Source: Welwitschia mirabilis | Lineage: Eukaryota; Gnetophyta; Gnetopsida; Welwitschiales | NCBI GenBank assembly: GCA_051453625.1 | Contig: JBOZIK010000001.1 | Location: 128,447,326 to 128,511,325 of the forward strand | DNA: 64,000 bases | Reading direction: 5' to 3' | In this document: positions 1 to 12,119 of the stretch, one piece after another | Layout of the letters: every line of letters begins with the position of its first letter | Position numbering within the stretch: the stretch's first letter is position 1 | Notes under the pieces: generated by a model | Seen by the model: only the letters and a program-made list of their open reading frames with translations | The model's database searches: none | What the model was told of the DNA's origin: nothing | Program-made: the position numbers and the translations under genes

Positions 1-1010
1 AGAAGAAGATAATTTTACTATGTCAAATGTTGTACAAAAGCAAAAACAAGTTATATAGTCTTTAACACTAGTCCCAATGTGAACCTTACCCTTAAAGAGT
101 TAATAGCAAATAGGAAATGGGAAATTCATAATCCTTTTGATTTAATCTCAAGAATTGATGTCAAATAAAAGAATCTAAATGCTTATTCCATCTTTAGTGG
201 TAAACATAAGAAGGATCTCCTTAAATACGTTATGGACATTGAACAATTAGTTCTTACCTTTAGAAATGAAAAGAAAAGGACTAGTGATCATATGTATATG
301 GTTATTTTCCCAATCATATTAAAGGGAAAAGAAAAACTTTGCTAAAAACTATACTCCACAAAAGTTTAAAGACTTAGAATCAAGTCCAAAAAGCTTTCAT
401 TGAAAGATTCATGAGTGAAGCAGCCATTAGAAAAAGTAAAAAGGAAGTGACAAATTTTGAACAACAACCAAATGAGGATTATGCTTCCACATACAAATGC
501 TTCTTCATCATAGTTCAATCTAATCTAATAGATTCTTTTACATAAGAAGAGCTAGTTGATCACTTTTATAGTAAACTAAACTACCAAACAAAATAACTCA
601 TAGATTTCTCCTATGATAGAAACTTAATGAACCTCATGTTAAGAAATGCTTGGAAAACATTAGAGGAACTTGTGGAGGTGAGCCAAACCTGATCAACATC
701 AAGATATAACTACATTTTAGGGCAAATCATTAAAGAATTAAAAGAAGTAAAACAAGAAAAGGAGGTGGATAAAACTAAAGACAACCTTACATATTTGATT
801 AGAGATTTTACAATAACTTTAAAGAGATACACTGAGATGATATTAAATGTTAAATTAATAACTAAAAGGAATGTTATGCCAACTAGTAACTTATGTGAGG
901 ATCACTACCACATAATCAAAGATTATCCACTATTGCCATCCTTCAAAGAGAAGATACATGAGGAAGTTTATGCTTTCAACCAAAATTTTTTAAAATTTTA
1001 AAATCAAAAC
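1..1010 (+). pseudogene. Athila-like gag remnant
   Basis: Fragments in the + frames resemble retrotransposon gag: an FKDLES..SFH segment near 370-410, a KFEQQPNEDY-like segment near 450-485, and an RNVMPTSNLCEDHYHIIKDYP segment at 865-930. The same blocks occur in the same order in copy 2 at 38.2-38.9 kb, which is the main support. Gag forms the particle that packages element RNA. The longest open piece is 78 codons (765-1001). Several stops and frame changes make it non-functional. Confidence 0.75.
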
Positions 1011-1724
1011 CAAAACTAGTCATAATTTAGGATGAATTCATAATCCAACTTTCAAATCTTTGATAATAAGTTCAAAATTTTTCAAACCAATTTTCAACCT
1101 TTTAAAAATTGTTTTGAAAATTCAAATTTCAACCAAGTCCATCAAATTTTTAACATTAAGATGATTCATTTCAAAACTCTATAGATAAACTTACGAAATT
1201 AAAATAAAAGCAAAACACCAATATTGAAAACTTAATAAATATCATTTAAGAAATTAAATTATCAAATCTAAAACCATAAGGATCATTAGCAATACAACCT
1301 CTACCAAATTCCAATGAAGTAAGAAGAAATTATAAGGTTGTAACATGAAGTGAACATGAAGTAAACCCTTCCCCTTATGAAGCATCAACCTCCTAAAATG
1401 ACATTAGAAATGATTAGGAATAAGAGGACATTAAAATATTAGAAAATAACAACTTCCCTTCTCTTGGTGAAAATAAAAGGAAAAGTTCTTCATAGTAATT
1501 AGAAAAGAAACCAATTACTACTTAGCTTAATAAGCTTAATACTAATTCAACTTTCAATGAATATTTTAAAACCTTGATGAAAAACATAAGTATAAACTTA
1601 TCCTTATAGAAATTTTTACAAGAAAATACAAGGTACTCAAAGCTATGGAAAGACTTAATAAGAAAAAAAATAAAAATGAGTTATTTCCAGCAAAGTCTTT
1701 TTAGATCAATCCCTCATAAATTTT

Positions 1725-2170
1725 TTGTTACAAAAATCTCCAAAATCTAAAGATCTAGGAGTAGCAACAATGAGTGTCATACTAGAGGGAGATAAAAAGG
1801 TCAAAAGAGCTTGAATCGACATTATAGAACATGTTAACATCATGTCATTACACATTTATAAGAGACTTCATTTAGAAGGTAGAATAGAGCCTACTAAGAT
1901 TCTCTTAGAATTAGGAGATACATTAGTTAAGAAACCCTTATGGGTTATTAAAAATTTAATGATTCAAATTGAAGAGGCTTTTTACCTAATAGATGTGGTT
2001 GTCATAGAGGTCGAATATAATGAAGGTTACCCATTACTTTTAGAATGAGCCTTCTGTGCAATAGCCCATTGCATCATTGATACAAGGACCATGATGATGG
2101 AGTGTCATATGGGAATTAAAAAGTTTTCAATTAGAGTCAATGAAGTGGAAAAAGACCTAAGTGATGAATG
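1725..2170 (+). pseudogene. Athila-like aspartic protease remnant
   Basis: An open piece of 68 codons (1842-2048) reads LELGDTLVKKP and then VVIEVEYNEGYPLLLE, the C-terminal half of the plant gypsy retropepsin domain. The catalytic D-S/T-G region should lie just upstream near 1815 (IDIIEHVN..); in this copy the active-site triplet is not recognisable. Copy 2 (39.65-40.0 kb) has the same block. The protease would cut the Gag-Pol polyprotein. It is interrupted and inactive. Confidence 0.8.
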
Positions 2171-2689
2171 GGATGTAGAAAATAACATTAAATCAACCTT
2201 ATGCATTCAACATCATTCCCTTAAATAAAGATGGCTTATGTTACATGAATCTATTCTTTACAATAATCCACTTAATGTTAAAAACTTAGAAGATTTTAAT
2301 ACATCTAACTCTGAGAATTAAGAAAATCACTTTTTAGATCAAAATGAAGAAGAAATAGAAATATTAATCTAGAAGAAACTTCAACTATTAATAATGAATG
2401 AAAATTCACAGTTTGAGTGAGATCATCCATGACATGAGTCAAAAACTAAAAATCTTAATTTGGATCTAAAAAATGTTCCTAGTATACTGAAGTATATTTT
2501 TCTCTATAATGATTAAAACAAACCTTTCATAATCAATGAAAATATATTCCCTAAATAAGATTCAACATTAATCTCTCTTTTAACTTCCAAAATTTGTGTA
2601 TTTGATTAATTTCATAGAGATTTATCTACTATTCCTCCTTCTATTATTTAGCATATATCTTGAGAAAAATGAAAAACATGTTAGGTAAC

Positions 2690-3420
2690 CACAAAGAAGA
2701 TTAAATCCAATACTAAAAAAAGTAGTTAAATATGAAATCATTAAATTAAAGAATGCTAGAATCATTTATACTATATCAGATAGTAAATGGGTTAGTCCCT
2801 TAACTATGGTACCAAACAAGGCTAGAAAATGAAGAATACGAATTAATTTTAGAAAAATAAATAAAGTCACAAAGAAATATCATTATCCCCATTCTTTCAT
2901 AACTAGATACTCAATAGAATTCAAGGATTTGCTTTTTACTACTTTTTCAATGGATATAGTGGTTATAACTAAGTTTGTATAGCTAGCAAAGACCAAGCCA
3001 AAATAACTTTTACTTCATATTTCAAGATGTTTCCTTTTATATGAATTCCTTTTAGATTATGTAACACTCCCAGAACTTTTCAGCATGCTATGATGGATAT
3101 CTTTTCAGATATATTAGAGGAATCAATAGAAATCTTTACGGATGACTTTTCTATTTTTGGAGAAATCTTTAATAAAATATTAGAAAGATTAGAAAAATTC
3201 CTTAATAAATGCATAGAGCATGGCCTTCATTTAAGTTGAAAAAAGATCCTATTCTTAGTTGAAGGTGGAATTGTTCTAGGCCACCACATTTCTAAAAGAG
3301 GAATTAATAAAGACCCTAAAAAGGTTAGTATTATTCAACACTTAACTCCTCCAATTAATATTAGGTAACTCTAATCTTTTATTGGACATTGTGGTTTTTA
3401 TCACTATTTCATATAAGAAT
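2690..3420 (+). pseudogene. Ty3/gypsy reverse transcriptase remnant
   Basis: Translated + segments give the RT palm in order: SKDQAKITFTSYFKMFPF near 2980, NTPRTFQHAMMDIFSDILEE near 3065, then IFTDDFSIFG near 3130, which occupies the place of the YVDD catalytic box and keeps both aspartates, and GIVLGHHISKRGI near 3265. The order and spacing match gypsy RT. The domain copies element RNA into DNA. Stops at several sites, including one in the ECxHGLHLSxxK block near 3238, show that it is dead. Confidence 0.88.
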
Positions 3421-3529
3421 ATGCTAAAATATATAAAACCCTATACTCATTACTAGAAAAAGAAGCCAAATATAATTGAAATACATCTTTTTAGCTTGCT
3501 TTCAATAAACTCAAACATAAACTCTCTTA

Positions 3530-3950
3530 TGCTTGTATTATAATGGGACCCGATTGGGAGAAAGATTTTGAGTTAATGTGTGATGCTAGTAATTTTACTG
3601 TAGTTGGGTTCTTGGGCAAAACTATGAAAATGATTTTAAAGTTATATCTTACCATAGTAAAACATTTTCTAAGGCTCAAGAAAATTATTCAACTACTAAG
3701 CGAGAAATATTAGCCATAATATTTTGCATCAATACTCTTAGATATTATCTTTTATGCTTCTACACAAATGTCTACAAAAACCATGTGGTGATTAAATACT
3801 TAATGACTAAGAAATATTCTAGTGCTAGGTTGATTAGATAGATCCTTGTAATGTAAGAATTCAACCTCACCATCATAAATAAGACAAGAAAACACAATAA
3901 TGTAGCAGACCACTTATCATGCCTCACTTCTTTTTTTGATGATCTTCCTA
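3530..3950 (+). pseudogene. Ty3/gypsy RNase H remnant
   Basis: The frame contains MCDASNFTVVGFLG near 3580, SKTFSKAQENYSTTKREILA near 3655-3715 and a terminal NNVADHLSCL near 3895-3925. These correspond to the CDAS, KTL..AQ.NYTTTEKELLA and ADxLSRL landmarks of gypsy RNase H. It follows RT directly, as in the family. RNase H removes the RNA strand during reverse transcription. Frame breaks around 3625 and several stops show decay. Confidence 0.87.
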
Positions 3951-4229
3951 TTAGTTATTATTTTTAGATGAATAATTACTTGTTGTATATTCTACTCATC
4001 CTCCTCCATGGTATGCAGATATCATCAACTATCTTGTTACTTTAAAAACACTACAAAATTAGTGTCACAATCAAAGAAAATATTTTCTCCATAGGATAGG
4101 TGACTAGTGAGTGGATAGAACCCCATATTTATTGTATGTGTAAGGATCATATTATGAGAAAATATATAATAAAATGAGAAAATCCTGATAGCCTTCATAT
4201 TTATTATAGTGGTATTTGTAGTAGACATT

Positions 4230-5260
4230 TTAGTGATTAGAAAGTAGCCAAAAAGTTCTTCACTATAGATTCTATTGACCTAGTCTTTTTTAGAACTCTT
4301 TCGAGTATGCCAAAAGGTGTGATGCATGTCAATATTTTGGTAGCCTTTTATGATCACAAGAAATTCCCCTCAAACCTATTCTTGAGTTTGAACCTTCTAA
4401 ATATTCAAGAATCAAGTTCATAGGCCCAACTAAACCACGTTCTAAAGACAAAAAATTACATCTTAGTGGTTGTAGATTATGTGACTAAATGGGCTAAAGT
4501 AGTTCCTACTTCCTCAAATGATGTCAAAACTATTTGTAATTTTGTTAGAAATTAAATTTTTCAATGTTTTGGCTTTTCTAGAATAATCATTAGTGATCAA
4601 AAAACTCATTTTATTAACCATCTTTTTAGAAAACTTCTTTTATCCATTGGTATGAAATCATGTAGCTTATGCTTACCATCCTCAAATCACTAGATAATCT
4701 GAAAATGGTAATAGAGAAATCAAAAAAATGCTCTAAAAACTTATCTCTACCAATAATAAGTTATGTCTTTTAAATTAAATGATGTCATTTAGATTTACCA
4801 TATAACGTGGCATAATTCACTTGGTTTTTCATCCTACAAACTTGTATTCAGTAAAGTCTATGTTTTATCTATTGATGTTTGTTATAATTCATATCATTCT
4901 ACATATCAACTTAATCTTGTAAATTTAGAATAAAATCTTATAACTTATTTAGCTCAATTAGATCTTTTATATTAAAAATGAACTCAAGCTATTCATCATC
5001 AACTTATTCATAAAGCCTAAAGTAAATTCAAACATGATAAAAAGTTGATTCATAAGAACTTTCAACCTAGTCAACTAGTCTTGTTATATAACATGAGGGT
5101 ACATATTTTACATAATAAGTTAACCTTAAAATTATTAGGTCCTTATCTTATTGAGAAAGTATATTCTAATGGCTCTATTGAGATTTCTGACTTAGTCACT
5201 AAAGAAATTTAAAAGTTTAATAGACAGAGGTTGAAAATATATAAGCAATATTTTGATATA
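4230..5260 (+). pseudogene. Ty3/gypsy integrase remnant
   Basis: Weak integrase-like pieces follow RNase H: a RRCDACQYFG-like zinc-binding segment near 4310-4340, a core region near 4440-4700, and a clearer C-terminal part near 5050-5240 with FQPSQLVLLYNMRV, LLGPYLIEKVYSNGSIEI and RQRLKIYKQYF. The C-terminal part matches the post-core region of Athila integrases. The core is badly eroded and I cannot place the D,D-35-E residues with certainty. The enzyme would insert the cDNA into host DNA. Confidence 0.75.
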
Positions 5261-5279
5261 AACATAATATAAACATGAT

Positions 5280-5655
5280 AGAAGCACTAGACTTAGAGGT
5301 TCCCCTTGATGAGAAGAGCTTCTTTCCTACCATTATCTAAATTTTGTATTAGCTTATCCCTTTAGAGACCATTATGATATCACTTAATCATATTTTAAAC
5401 ATGACTTATGTATCTATTTCATTTTCATGACTAGTATTTGACTTAGGTGTTTTATAGTGGTAAGATTGGATTCACCGAATCTTAAAACATTCATACATCT
5501 GTAAACTTCATTCTAAAGGAAGATGTTTTATTTTTTATCTTTTTCTTAATGATGAAAAGGTCTTAAATTGTTTAAGGGTATTATTTTCTATCTTTTATCT
5601 TATTATTTCACCTTGGTCTTTAAAGGTATTTGATCATGTAAAATGTTTTTGTTAT
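5280..5655 (+). other. Non-coding 3' region of Athila-like copy 1
   Basis: This stretch lies between the integrase remnant and the polypurine tract. It has no supported frame. It is clearly related to 41.44-41.74 kb and 42.44-42.76 kb in copy 2: all three share the 'ggtggtaa.attg.attca.ccaat' block and the following 'catccataaactt..ggaagat' block. Confidence 0.75.
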
Positions 5656-5667
5656 GGGGGAAAAAAG
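5656..5667 (+). promoter_or_regulatory. Polypurine tract of Athila-like copy 1
   Basis: GGGGGAAAAAAG lies just before TATGAAATAAA, which is shared with copy 2 where the tract has become all A. A purine run at this point is the expected primer for plus-strand DNA synthesis and fixes the 3' LTR start at about 5670. The exact boundary is inferred, because no intact 5' LTR is present for comparison. Confidence 0.65.
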
Positions 5668-5669
5668 TA

Positions 5670-8070
5670 TGAAATAAAACCATGATGTCCTACTACAAGT
5701 ATATTAGGGCATATTTTCCCAAAGGGGCCTTTGATAGTGTAATATAATAGCTATGAAAACTCTGTTAGGAGGTTATTAGGCCATGGTTTGTAGGTTCTTA
5801 CTTCTATGACTATGGTTCTCCTGGTTATTAGGCCAGTGGTGCTCCTGGTATCATTAAAGGCATTTCTTAGTTTTTAGACTCTTATTCTTTCCACATAATC
5901 ATTTCATTTTTGAAGATTTAGATGTTTGTTTTAAGATGTAGATAGGTGAGTTCATTTTTGAGAAACACTTTGATATTATCATTCATTGTTTAAAGCATTT
6001 TACCTTTAGCATCATCATAACTACTACATTATCGAATGGAATTTTTTATACATTTGTCATGCATTTTTAAATGAAGTGATGTTATGATTTCTTCCACAAG
6101 AGTTTGCTAGGTTAAAGTTTAGGGTAGGTAGGCTATCTTCTTTATGATTTTTTATGTCCATTCTTTTTGTTTTCTTTCATTGTTTAGTTAGTTGTTTTAA
6201 AGTCATTTCTATTTTTTTTTATCATTTTAAGATCTTAAAATTGAATGGTTTTCTTGTCTAGTTTTAATAAAGAGTTGATTTCTTATTTAGATGAGTTTTC
6301 TTAAAAAATTTTATGATGTTCATTCAAAATCTTTTGACATTCTAAACACTTTTCTTAATCATTGTTGTAAAGGCATTCATGCATCTGCTTCATCCTAATT
6401 AGTACATTTTCATTATCTACTCCTTTCATATGTGTCAAAGTGTTCACTACATTTTTATTTTTCAAATCTAACATCTCTACATTAAAGTTTGTACTGAATT
6501 CATCAATTATTTATATTCAAAAACATCCATCATCTGCCTTTTTATTAGCTAATAAAGGACACATTATTTTTCTCAAGGAAGGGCAGGACTTTTTTTTAGG
6601 ACTTATTTTCATAATTTTTTAGGTTATTTTAGATATTTCATAAGACATAAAATTTTTTCAATTTTTAATCCATACACATGATACATTACATGCTATTTTA
6701 CTATGTGATATGTTTAAGATCATTTATGAGCTTGTTGGATAACTTCCAAAATGATTTTTTAAGATAATTTGACTCGCAATTATAGTTGTTTACCTAGTTT
6801 TTGTCAGGGACTAACAAATGTTAAGTGGAAGGCTATGATGTGCTGCCAAATTGTATGTATTTAATTGGGTATTATGAGCTATTTTGCAAGACATTTATAC
6901 AGGTTTAGAGGCACTTATGAGGATTATAGAGAGTTAAAGGATGATTACTAAAATACGCAATTCCTCACATATTCAAATGTTTTTTAAGTACTTTTTGATG
7001 CTCAGTGCTTTGGATGATAATCAATAATATAAAAGGAATATGTTCCTTAGGTTGGAGAGATAAAGAGGACTGACATCCCTTTTATCATCCCCATGACAGG
7101 CAGGATGACAGCCATTTATAAGTCATATCATATATTGACAAGGACTAGAGTTACAATCATCAGAGACTACTTTTGTAGAGATGTCATACCCCATGTCATT
7201 TCCATAATACCTAGGATAACAAATAATAATGCATAAACCATCATCCCCTTGATTGTCCCCATGATAGTTAGGATGATATCTAAAATGACCATCTAATGTT
7301 CATCCATTTCATATATTTCTTTACCTAATTTGATGGCATTTTTTAGTGCATTTTGTGTGATGGTTTCTATTTTTTTACCTTATAAATAAATCTCCCCCCT
7401 CCTTTTTTTGCTTTTACTGTCCATCTTTGATGCACTAGACATTCTCATGATAGGAGATCAAAGGATGGAAGATCCATCTTGTGGGTTATAGAAAGACATT
7501 CCCTTGGTGAAGGGTTATGCATCCTTTAAGGCTTGGCTATTTTATAACCCAGATGCTAGTTTGATTTTTAATATTAAACTCTATTTTTTTTAATGCATTT
7601 CTTCTATTAATTTCCATTATGATTTATGTTGTTATTGATTTAGTAATAGTTTCGTTAATGATATAGGTCTTAAGGCAACCTTACTTAAGGTAAATGAAAG
7701 TAGTTTAAGAATCATTTTGCATTACATTTATTCAACTTACTTGATATTCTAAGTTAGTCATGATTAGTGATAGTCTCCTTAGCTGATTTAGATAATACAA
7801 GGTCGATCTTATAAAAAAGTTAATTTGGTACTCAGATAGATGTTCATTTAGGTTAAATGCATTTGCATTTCATTGCATATTTACTTTCTTGCATTGTTCT
7901 TAAGTTAGGATTTTCTCTAAAAATTAATTTTTCTTCTTGTCTTACACACCTTCAATGATTTTATTACATTTGAGTTACTTCCATTTATAATAGAGTGTCA
8001 TATTTTTCAACATATCTATTTTGATTAAGATTTATTAAGATGTAAAGGATTTCAAAAATATGCACTACAA
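5670..8070 (+). repeat. 3' LTR of Athila-like copy 1
   Basis: This is long non-coding sequence homologous to 42,774-44,402 (copy 2) and, inverted, to 62.57-64.0 kb. Shared landmarks include 'ttgcaagacatttatacagg' at 6877-6896, a TATA-like TATAAATAAA near 7381 followed by a C-rich run, and a 'gatccatctt..gttatagaaag' block near 7470. The end is placed near 8070 by alignment with the other copies, whose ends read ...acaaca. Imperfect inverted repeats built on TCATCCCC..GGATGA sit upstream of the TATA box. The U3/R/U5 limits cannot be fixed from sequence alone. Confidence 0.7.
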
Positions 8071-8307
8071 TAGAGTCCATTGATCTTGAGATTCTGCTAC
8101 TGCTATGATGTTTCCATTTGCATCAGTTTTGAATAGTGTGGGTATAATGTAACCATTTAGATTACCTCCTCTATGTCTACATTTAGGAATCTAAAAAATA
8201 TTCTTATATGGGCATTTTAGTAGGCATAGTTTATTCCATTAAACATGGGTGATCGTTTAATAGAAAAGGCATATGAAAGATTACTCATATTTAGGGTTCA
8301 GGAGTCT

Positions 8308-8323
8308 AGAAGGGGTGGGAGGG
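8308..8323 (+). promoter_or_regulatory. Polypurine tract of an unassigned LTR element
   Basis: The G-rich purine run AGAAGGGGTGGGAGGG stands directly before TGTGAAAAAG, the start of an LTR-like segment. The 250 bases before it (8075-8307) are the only internal sequence of that element left here; the rest was presumably displaced when Athila-like copy 1 inserted. Confidence 0.6.
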
Positions 8324-9571
8324 TGTGAAAAAGATTTAAAAATAAATAAATAAATTTATAAGCTATCTCCACAAGTACTAAATACTAAAATATTTATGCA
8401 AATGAAAGATAAAAATAATATGAAAGTAAATAACTAAAAGCACAAAAACACTAATGAAGATTGACACATGATTTATAGTGGTTTGGGAAACCACATACTC
8501 CACTCTTGACAACTAGCTTTTATCCAAGCTTAATCTAGATATTTGTTACTCACTTTCTGGGTATTTCAAATTTACTTGTAACCTTTACAATTGGACTTTT
8601 CAAAGGCTCAATCTCAACCTTTATAGAAAATTCTATTTAGAAATAATGACATGTCATAATGCATAGGTTCCACTAAATATGAAGCTCAATAATAATATTT
8701 TTATACTACTTGAGATGATATTATAATTTACAAATGTACAGTGCAAACTGATTGAGAAAGTACAAATGATAACAAAAGATATATGTTTGTCTTTGGTCTA
8801 ATATAAAATATGCCAATGAATAGTCTAAAAGCTCATCAAAAAATATTCAAGAAGTGGTATAATGATTTTAATAGCCGAAAATTATATAGAAGAAATATTT
8901 TGGGGTTTTACAAGTGAAATAGATTCTCTAATGGCTAAAAACAGATGCCTAAAAAATCCCATTTTCATCATGGCTAATCAACCCCTCAAAATATCTAGTT
9001 AACCCCATTAAGTGATATCACTAAAATTGATTGCCCTCATCTTCTTCTAGTTTAATCAAGTTTCTTATGATTCCATGTCTAGTTAACCCTCAAGAATCTA
9101 GTTGACTAAATGTTTGGTCAAGCACATTTTAGTCTAGTTGACCCCATGTCCAGAAAAATGTAAAACAACATTCATGGACTTGGTTCAATTGATTCCTAAG
9201 GTATTGGATTAATACCTTAATTAGAAAGAATGAAATTATTCTACTCTAGGTATGATTAATCCCTTTAGAATCTAGTTAATTCCTTGATGTTTAGATGTGA
9301 TAAATTTATTGCTTAGGTCTAGTTGACCTCTTTAGAATTCAATCAATCCCTCTGTAATTTATTTTTGATACTTTATAGTATAGTTTTAGTTGCTCTTTAG
9401 AAATCTGATCAACTCCTTTGAGGGTATAAAGCTTATTAGGTTTATATAAGGTTTGTGATAAAATATTTCAGCTTCTAACCTACAAGGATTAATATTTTCT
9501 ACAAAGGATATAACATGTTTCGCTAAAACATAAAATGTTAGTTTAACATCAAGTTGGCAAATTATAACTCA
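8324..9571 (+). repeat. Probable 3' LTR of an LTR retrotransposon
   Basis: The segment starts TGTGAAAAAG right after a polypurine tract and ends about ...TTATAACTCA at 9571, giving TG..CA ends and a length of about 1.25 kb. It contains 'tttatagtggtttgggaaacc', which resembles a block I associate with plant copia LTRs. The right part (8990-9420) repeats short units around CTAGTTGACCCC. No second LTR copy is visible, so the boundaries are inferred. The neighbouring LINE begins immediately after it. Confidence 0.55.
8990..9420 (+). repeat. Degenerate CTAGTTGACCC-type short repeats
   Basis: At least eight variants of a 10-14 base unit occur irregularly: ctagttaacccc, ctagttaaccctc, ctagttgactaa, ctagttgacccc, caattgattcc, ctagttaattcc, ctagttgacctc and gatcaactcc. 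Most are preceded by 'agaat' or a similar run. The spacing is not constant, so this is an interspersed array within the LTR and not a true satellite. Confidence 0.6.
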
Positions 9572-9589
9572 ATAAGAAGGACATTACAT

Positions 9590-9770
9590 ATCCAAATCCA
9601 AGTATTCATGAAAAAAGGGTAGTGCTAAAAGACATGCATAAAATAATCTATAGCTCCACAATAAGGATAATAATAAGGATTATGGATGTCAATACATTAA
9701 AGCCATCTACTAATGAATAAACCATGATGAAGCAAATACCAAAGGAAATATTTAATTTTTAAAAGTGTAG
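9590..9770 (-). pseudogene. LINE zinc-binding domain remnant (zf-RVT type)
   Basis: Minus-strand fragments read IDIHNPYYYPYCGAIDYFMH followed by VFSTTLFS, matching the family pattern of ...DP.CP.CG..E...H....C.. found at the C-terminus of plant L1 ORF2. Upstream pieces (CFIMVYSLVDG) fit the 'WLLLHNRLPT' part. The second cysteine pair is only partly kept and frame shifts are needed, so this is a remnant. Confidence 0.65.
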
Positions 9771-10989
9771 AAACTTCACAAAGATTCTAAAATTCATAGC
9801 TTAGAACTACTCATACTCCTATTTATACCAAATTTTATTATAGCAATTAATAAGAGTTGTTAAATCATGAAAAAATTAGAATTAAATTGCAAGGCTCATA
9901 TGAAAAGATTATAGAGTTAGTTTTCTAGTGAAGTCTCTCAAAAAGCCTTTTTATAGATTCATCTAAATGAAGATGCTAAAAAAGAAAATTGCAAAGCCTA
10001 ATGCAAAATAATTATTGTAGAGAAATTATCATAAAGATCATGAAATGAATCCTAAGATATTCATTTGACTTGTAGGCTTAAGACAATTAAGAGAAATCAT
10101 ACCTTTTTGGAACTAGTGGTAATAAGACTTAAGTTTGTAATGCTAATAGAGCTTGAGGAAAAGGTAGCAACCATGAATAAAGATAGAAAGTAAATCTAGG
10201 TGATTTTAATATTATTTCAATTAATATGTTTATGCAATTTTTATCATGCTCCCCCAATTCTTTTAAAACACATCTTTATGGAAGTGTAATTATATGTGGT
10301 GAAAAAATCTAGTTAATAAATGGTTACTATTCTAAAAATGTTTATTCCTAGAAAAGACTTATGCTAAATGGAGCTGAATAAGCTAACTAATAATATTTAA
10401 TAATTTAATAAAATAACAATTTTTGTAACTAATGTAATCCATTTCTTAAAAGAGTTTAAAAAAACTAATCTATATTTTTTTGTCATGATGAATAACAATA
10501 TTTCATGCAACTTGATGAGATCCTTTTTAAGAAACTTTAGAATACCAAATGAATTTATAAAATATTTTTTTCAATTTTTGATAGGTAGTGTAAGAAGGAG
10601 TCTAGTAAGAAGAGCAGTAAACATGATTAAAAGAAAGAATGGATTTAAAAACTAAATATTTGGCTATGGAAGTGAGAGATTTTGATTTTTATTTTTCACT
10701 TTCTTTTGGAGTGAAAGAAGAACTTGATTTGAAAGAGATAAGGGAGGACCCTAAAAACTAAAAGGAACTTCCAAAATCTTAATAATATTATGATCATATG
10801 ATATCATCCCCTCTTTGTCTAGAAGGTGTTAATAATTATTAATAAAATTTTAAACTAAAGATATAGCACACTTAATGGTAGAACCAGAAAGAATATAGTA
10901 TTATTCCACTTTTAAAAAAAAGCAATGAAGGTTTTTAGTTGTATTACAAATAAGAAAAAAGGAACCATTTATAAAATGCATATTTATAA

Positions 10990-12010
10990 GATAATGGCTA
11001 AGATTATAAAGAATCATCCCTCTAATATCATGATGACAAATATTACATTAAAGGTAATAAGAAATAAAATTTTTTACTCTAATAATAAATAAGGATTTAG
11101 AAGACATTCATTCTTATAAACCAATGAATATAAATAAAATTTATTACTCTAATAATAAATAAGGATTTAGAGGACATTCATGCTTATAATATTAGTAGAA
11201 ACTATAGCATTAATATTTGGAAATAAATAACCTATCATATGTAAGAGTTTTGGATCAAAAATAAGCTTAAGCATAATATGAAGAATCAAATCTAATTTTA
11301 TTTTATTGTATGCCTTAGCATAGTCATCTTTAATAAAAATAATATCTTGAGAAGTATTGTTAGTTTATTAAAGACCTTCTAAGGCTATGATCACATCTAT
11401 TTAGGTATATCTAATTAAAACAAAACCTATTTATTAAGGGAAGATAATATCTAGAAGAATCTAATTTAAATGAAAAGCTAAGTAATTTTCTTAAGTCTTG
11501 TAAATTACATTAAGAAGTGTAATGGACATCCAATTAGAAATATGAGTGGAATAGGTTAAATTGGAAAGAAGTTAAATAATCCCTTATTTTAATTATTATC
11601 ACATAGATCCTATATGAATAGCCTCTTGAATAACCTAAAAAATATCACTACCAATAAGATTCTAATGAGTCTTCAAAGATTCAATTATAAATCCATCATA
11701 TCCTAGAGCTTTTCCATTATTCATTACAAAGTAAGTCTTTTTAATTATGCTAAAGACATATTAGCTTTCAACATTTGAAATATTATTAGAGTAATTAAAA
11801 TAAGATAAAAAGTAGTAACCTCCTCAAAAAGAGAATTATCCATCAAAGTAGCATTAAAAAAAGTGACAAAATGATCTTTCAGATAATAAAGAGAAGTATT
11901 TGGATTGCTAACAGTAGTACCATTAAAAGTAAGACTATCTAACCTATTCATAAGGAAAAAATTCAAATATTTATAAAATTTCTTATAATTTTTATCTTAA
12001 ATCTTTGACC
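10990..12010 (-). pseudogene. L1 reverse transcriptase remnant
   Basis: In minus-strand order I read NRLDSLTFNGTTVSNPNTS (about 11,950), YDGFIIESLKTH (about 11,700, the 'GPDGF...F.K..W' block), ISNWMSITLLNVIYKT (about 11,550, the 'RPISLCNVIYKII' block), FIKDDYAKAYNKIKLDLIL (about 11,340, the 'KLDFxKAYD' block carrying the first catalytic Asp) and a QECPLNPYLLLE block (about 11,170, the 'RQGCPLSPYLF' box). The order is right for non-LTR RT. The YADD box was not found. It would drive target-primed reverse transcription. Stops and a local duplication make it inactive. Confidence 0.85.
11062..11189. repeat. 70-bp tandem duplication inside the LINE RT
   Basis: A 58-base segment at 11,062-11,119 recurs at 11,132-11,189, an offset of 70, with only three differences. 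It covers the RT box corresponding to RQGCPLxPYLF, so the remnant has two consecutive versions of this box. The near identity shows that the duplication happened long after the element died. Confidence 0.9.
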
Positions 12011-12119
12011 AAGCAAGTCACCTTTTGATTAATGCATTTATTATTCTATAAAAATTCATTTATGAAATGCTGACTTCATAGTATCTAAATCAGCATGAAG
12101 CAGTGAATTAAAAGGACAA

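Larger units (their letters stand above)
1..8070 (+). mobile_element. Athila-like Ty3/gypsy retrotransposon, copy 1 (5' part outside window)
   Basis: A decayed Ty3/gypsy element whose gag, protease, RT, RNase H and integrase remnants lie in the usual order, followed by non-coding 3' sequence, a polypurine tract and a long LTR. Assignment to the Athila group rests on the gag and protease patterns (the LADRSVKKP-type protease motif is clear in the second copy at 39.8 kb), on the long LTR, and on the Athila/Tat-style primer-binding site of that copy. The 5' LTR and leader are not in the window. Every domain is broken by in-frame stops, mostly at former Trp, Gln and Arg codons, so the element cannot encode its own proteins. 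Confidence 0.85.
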
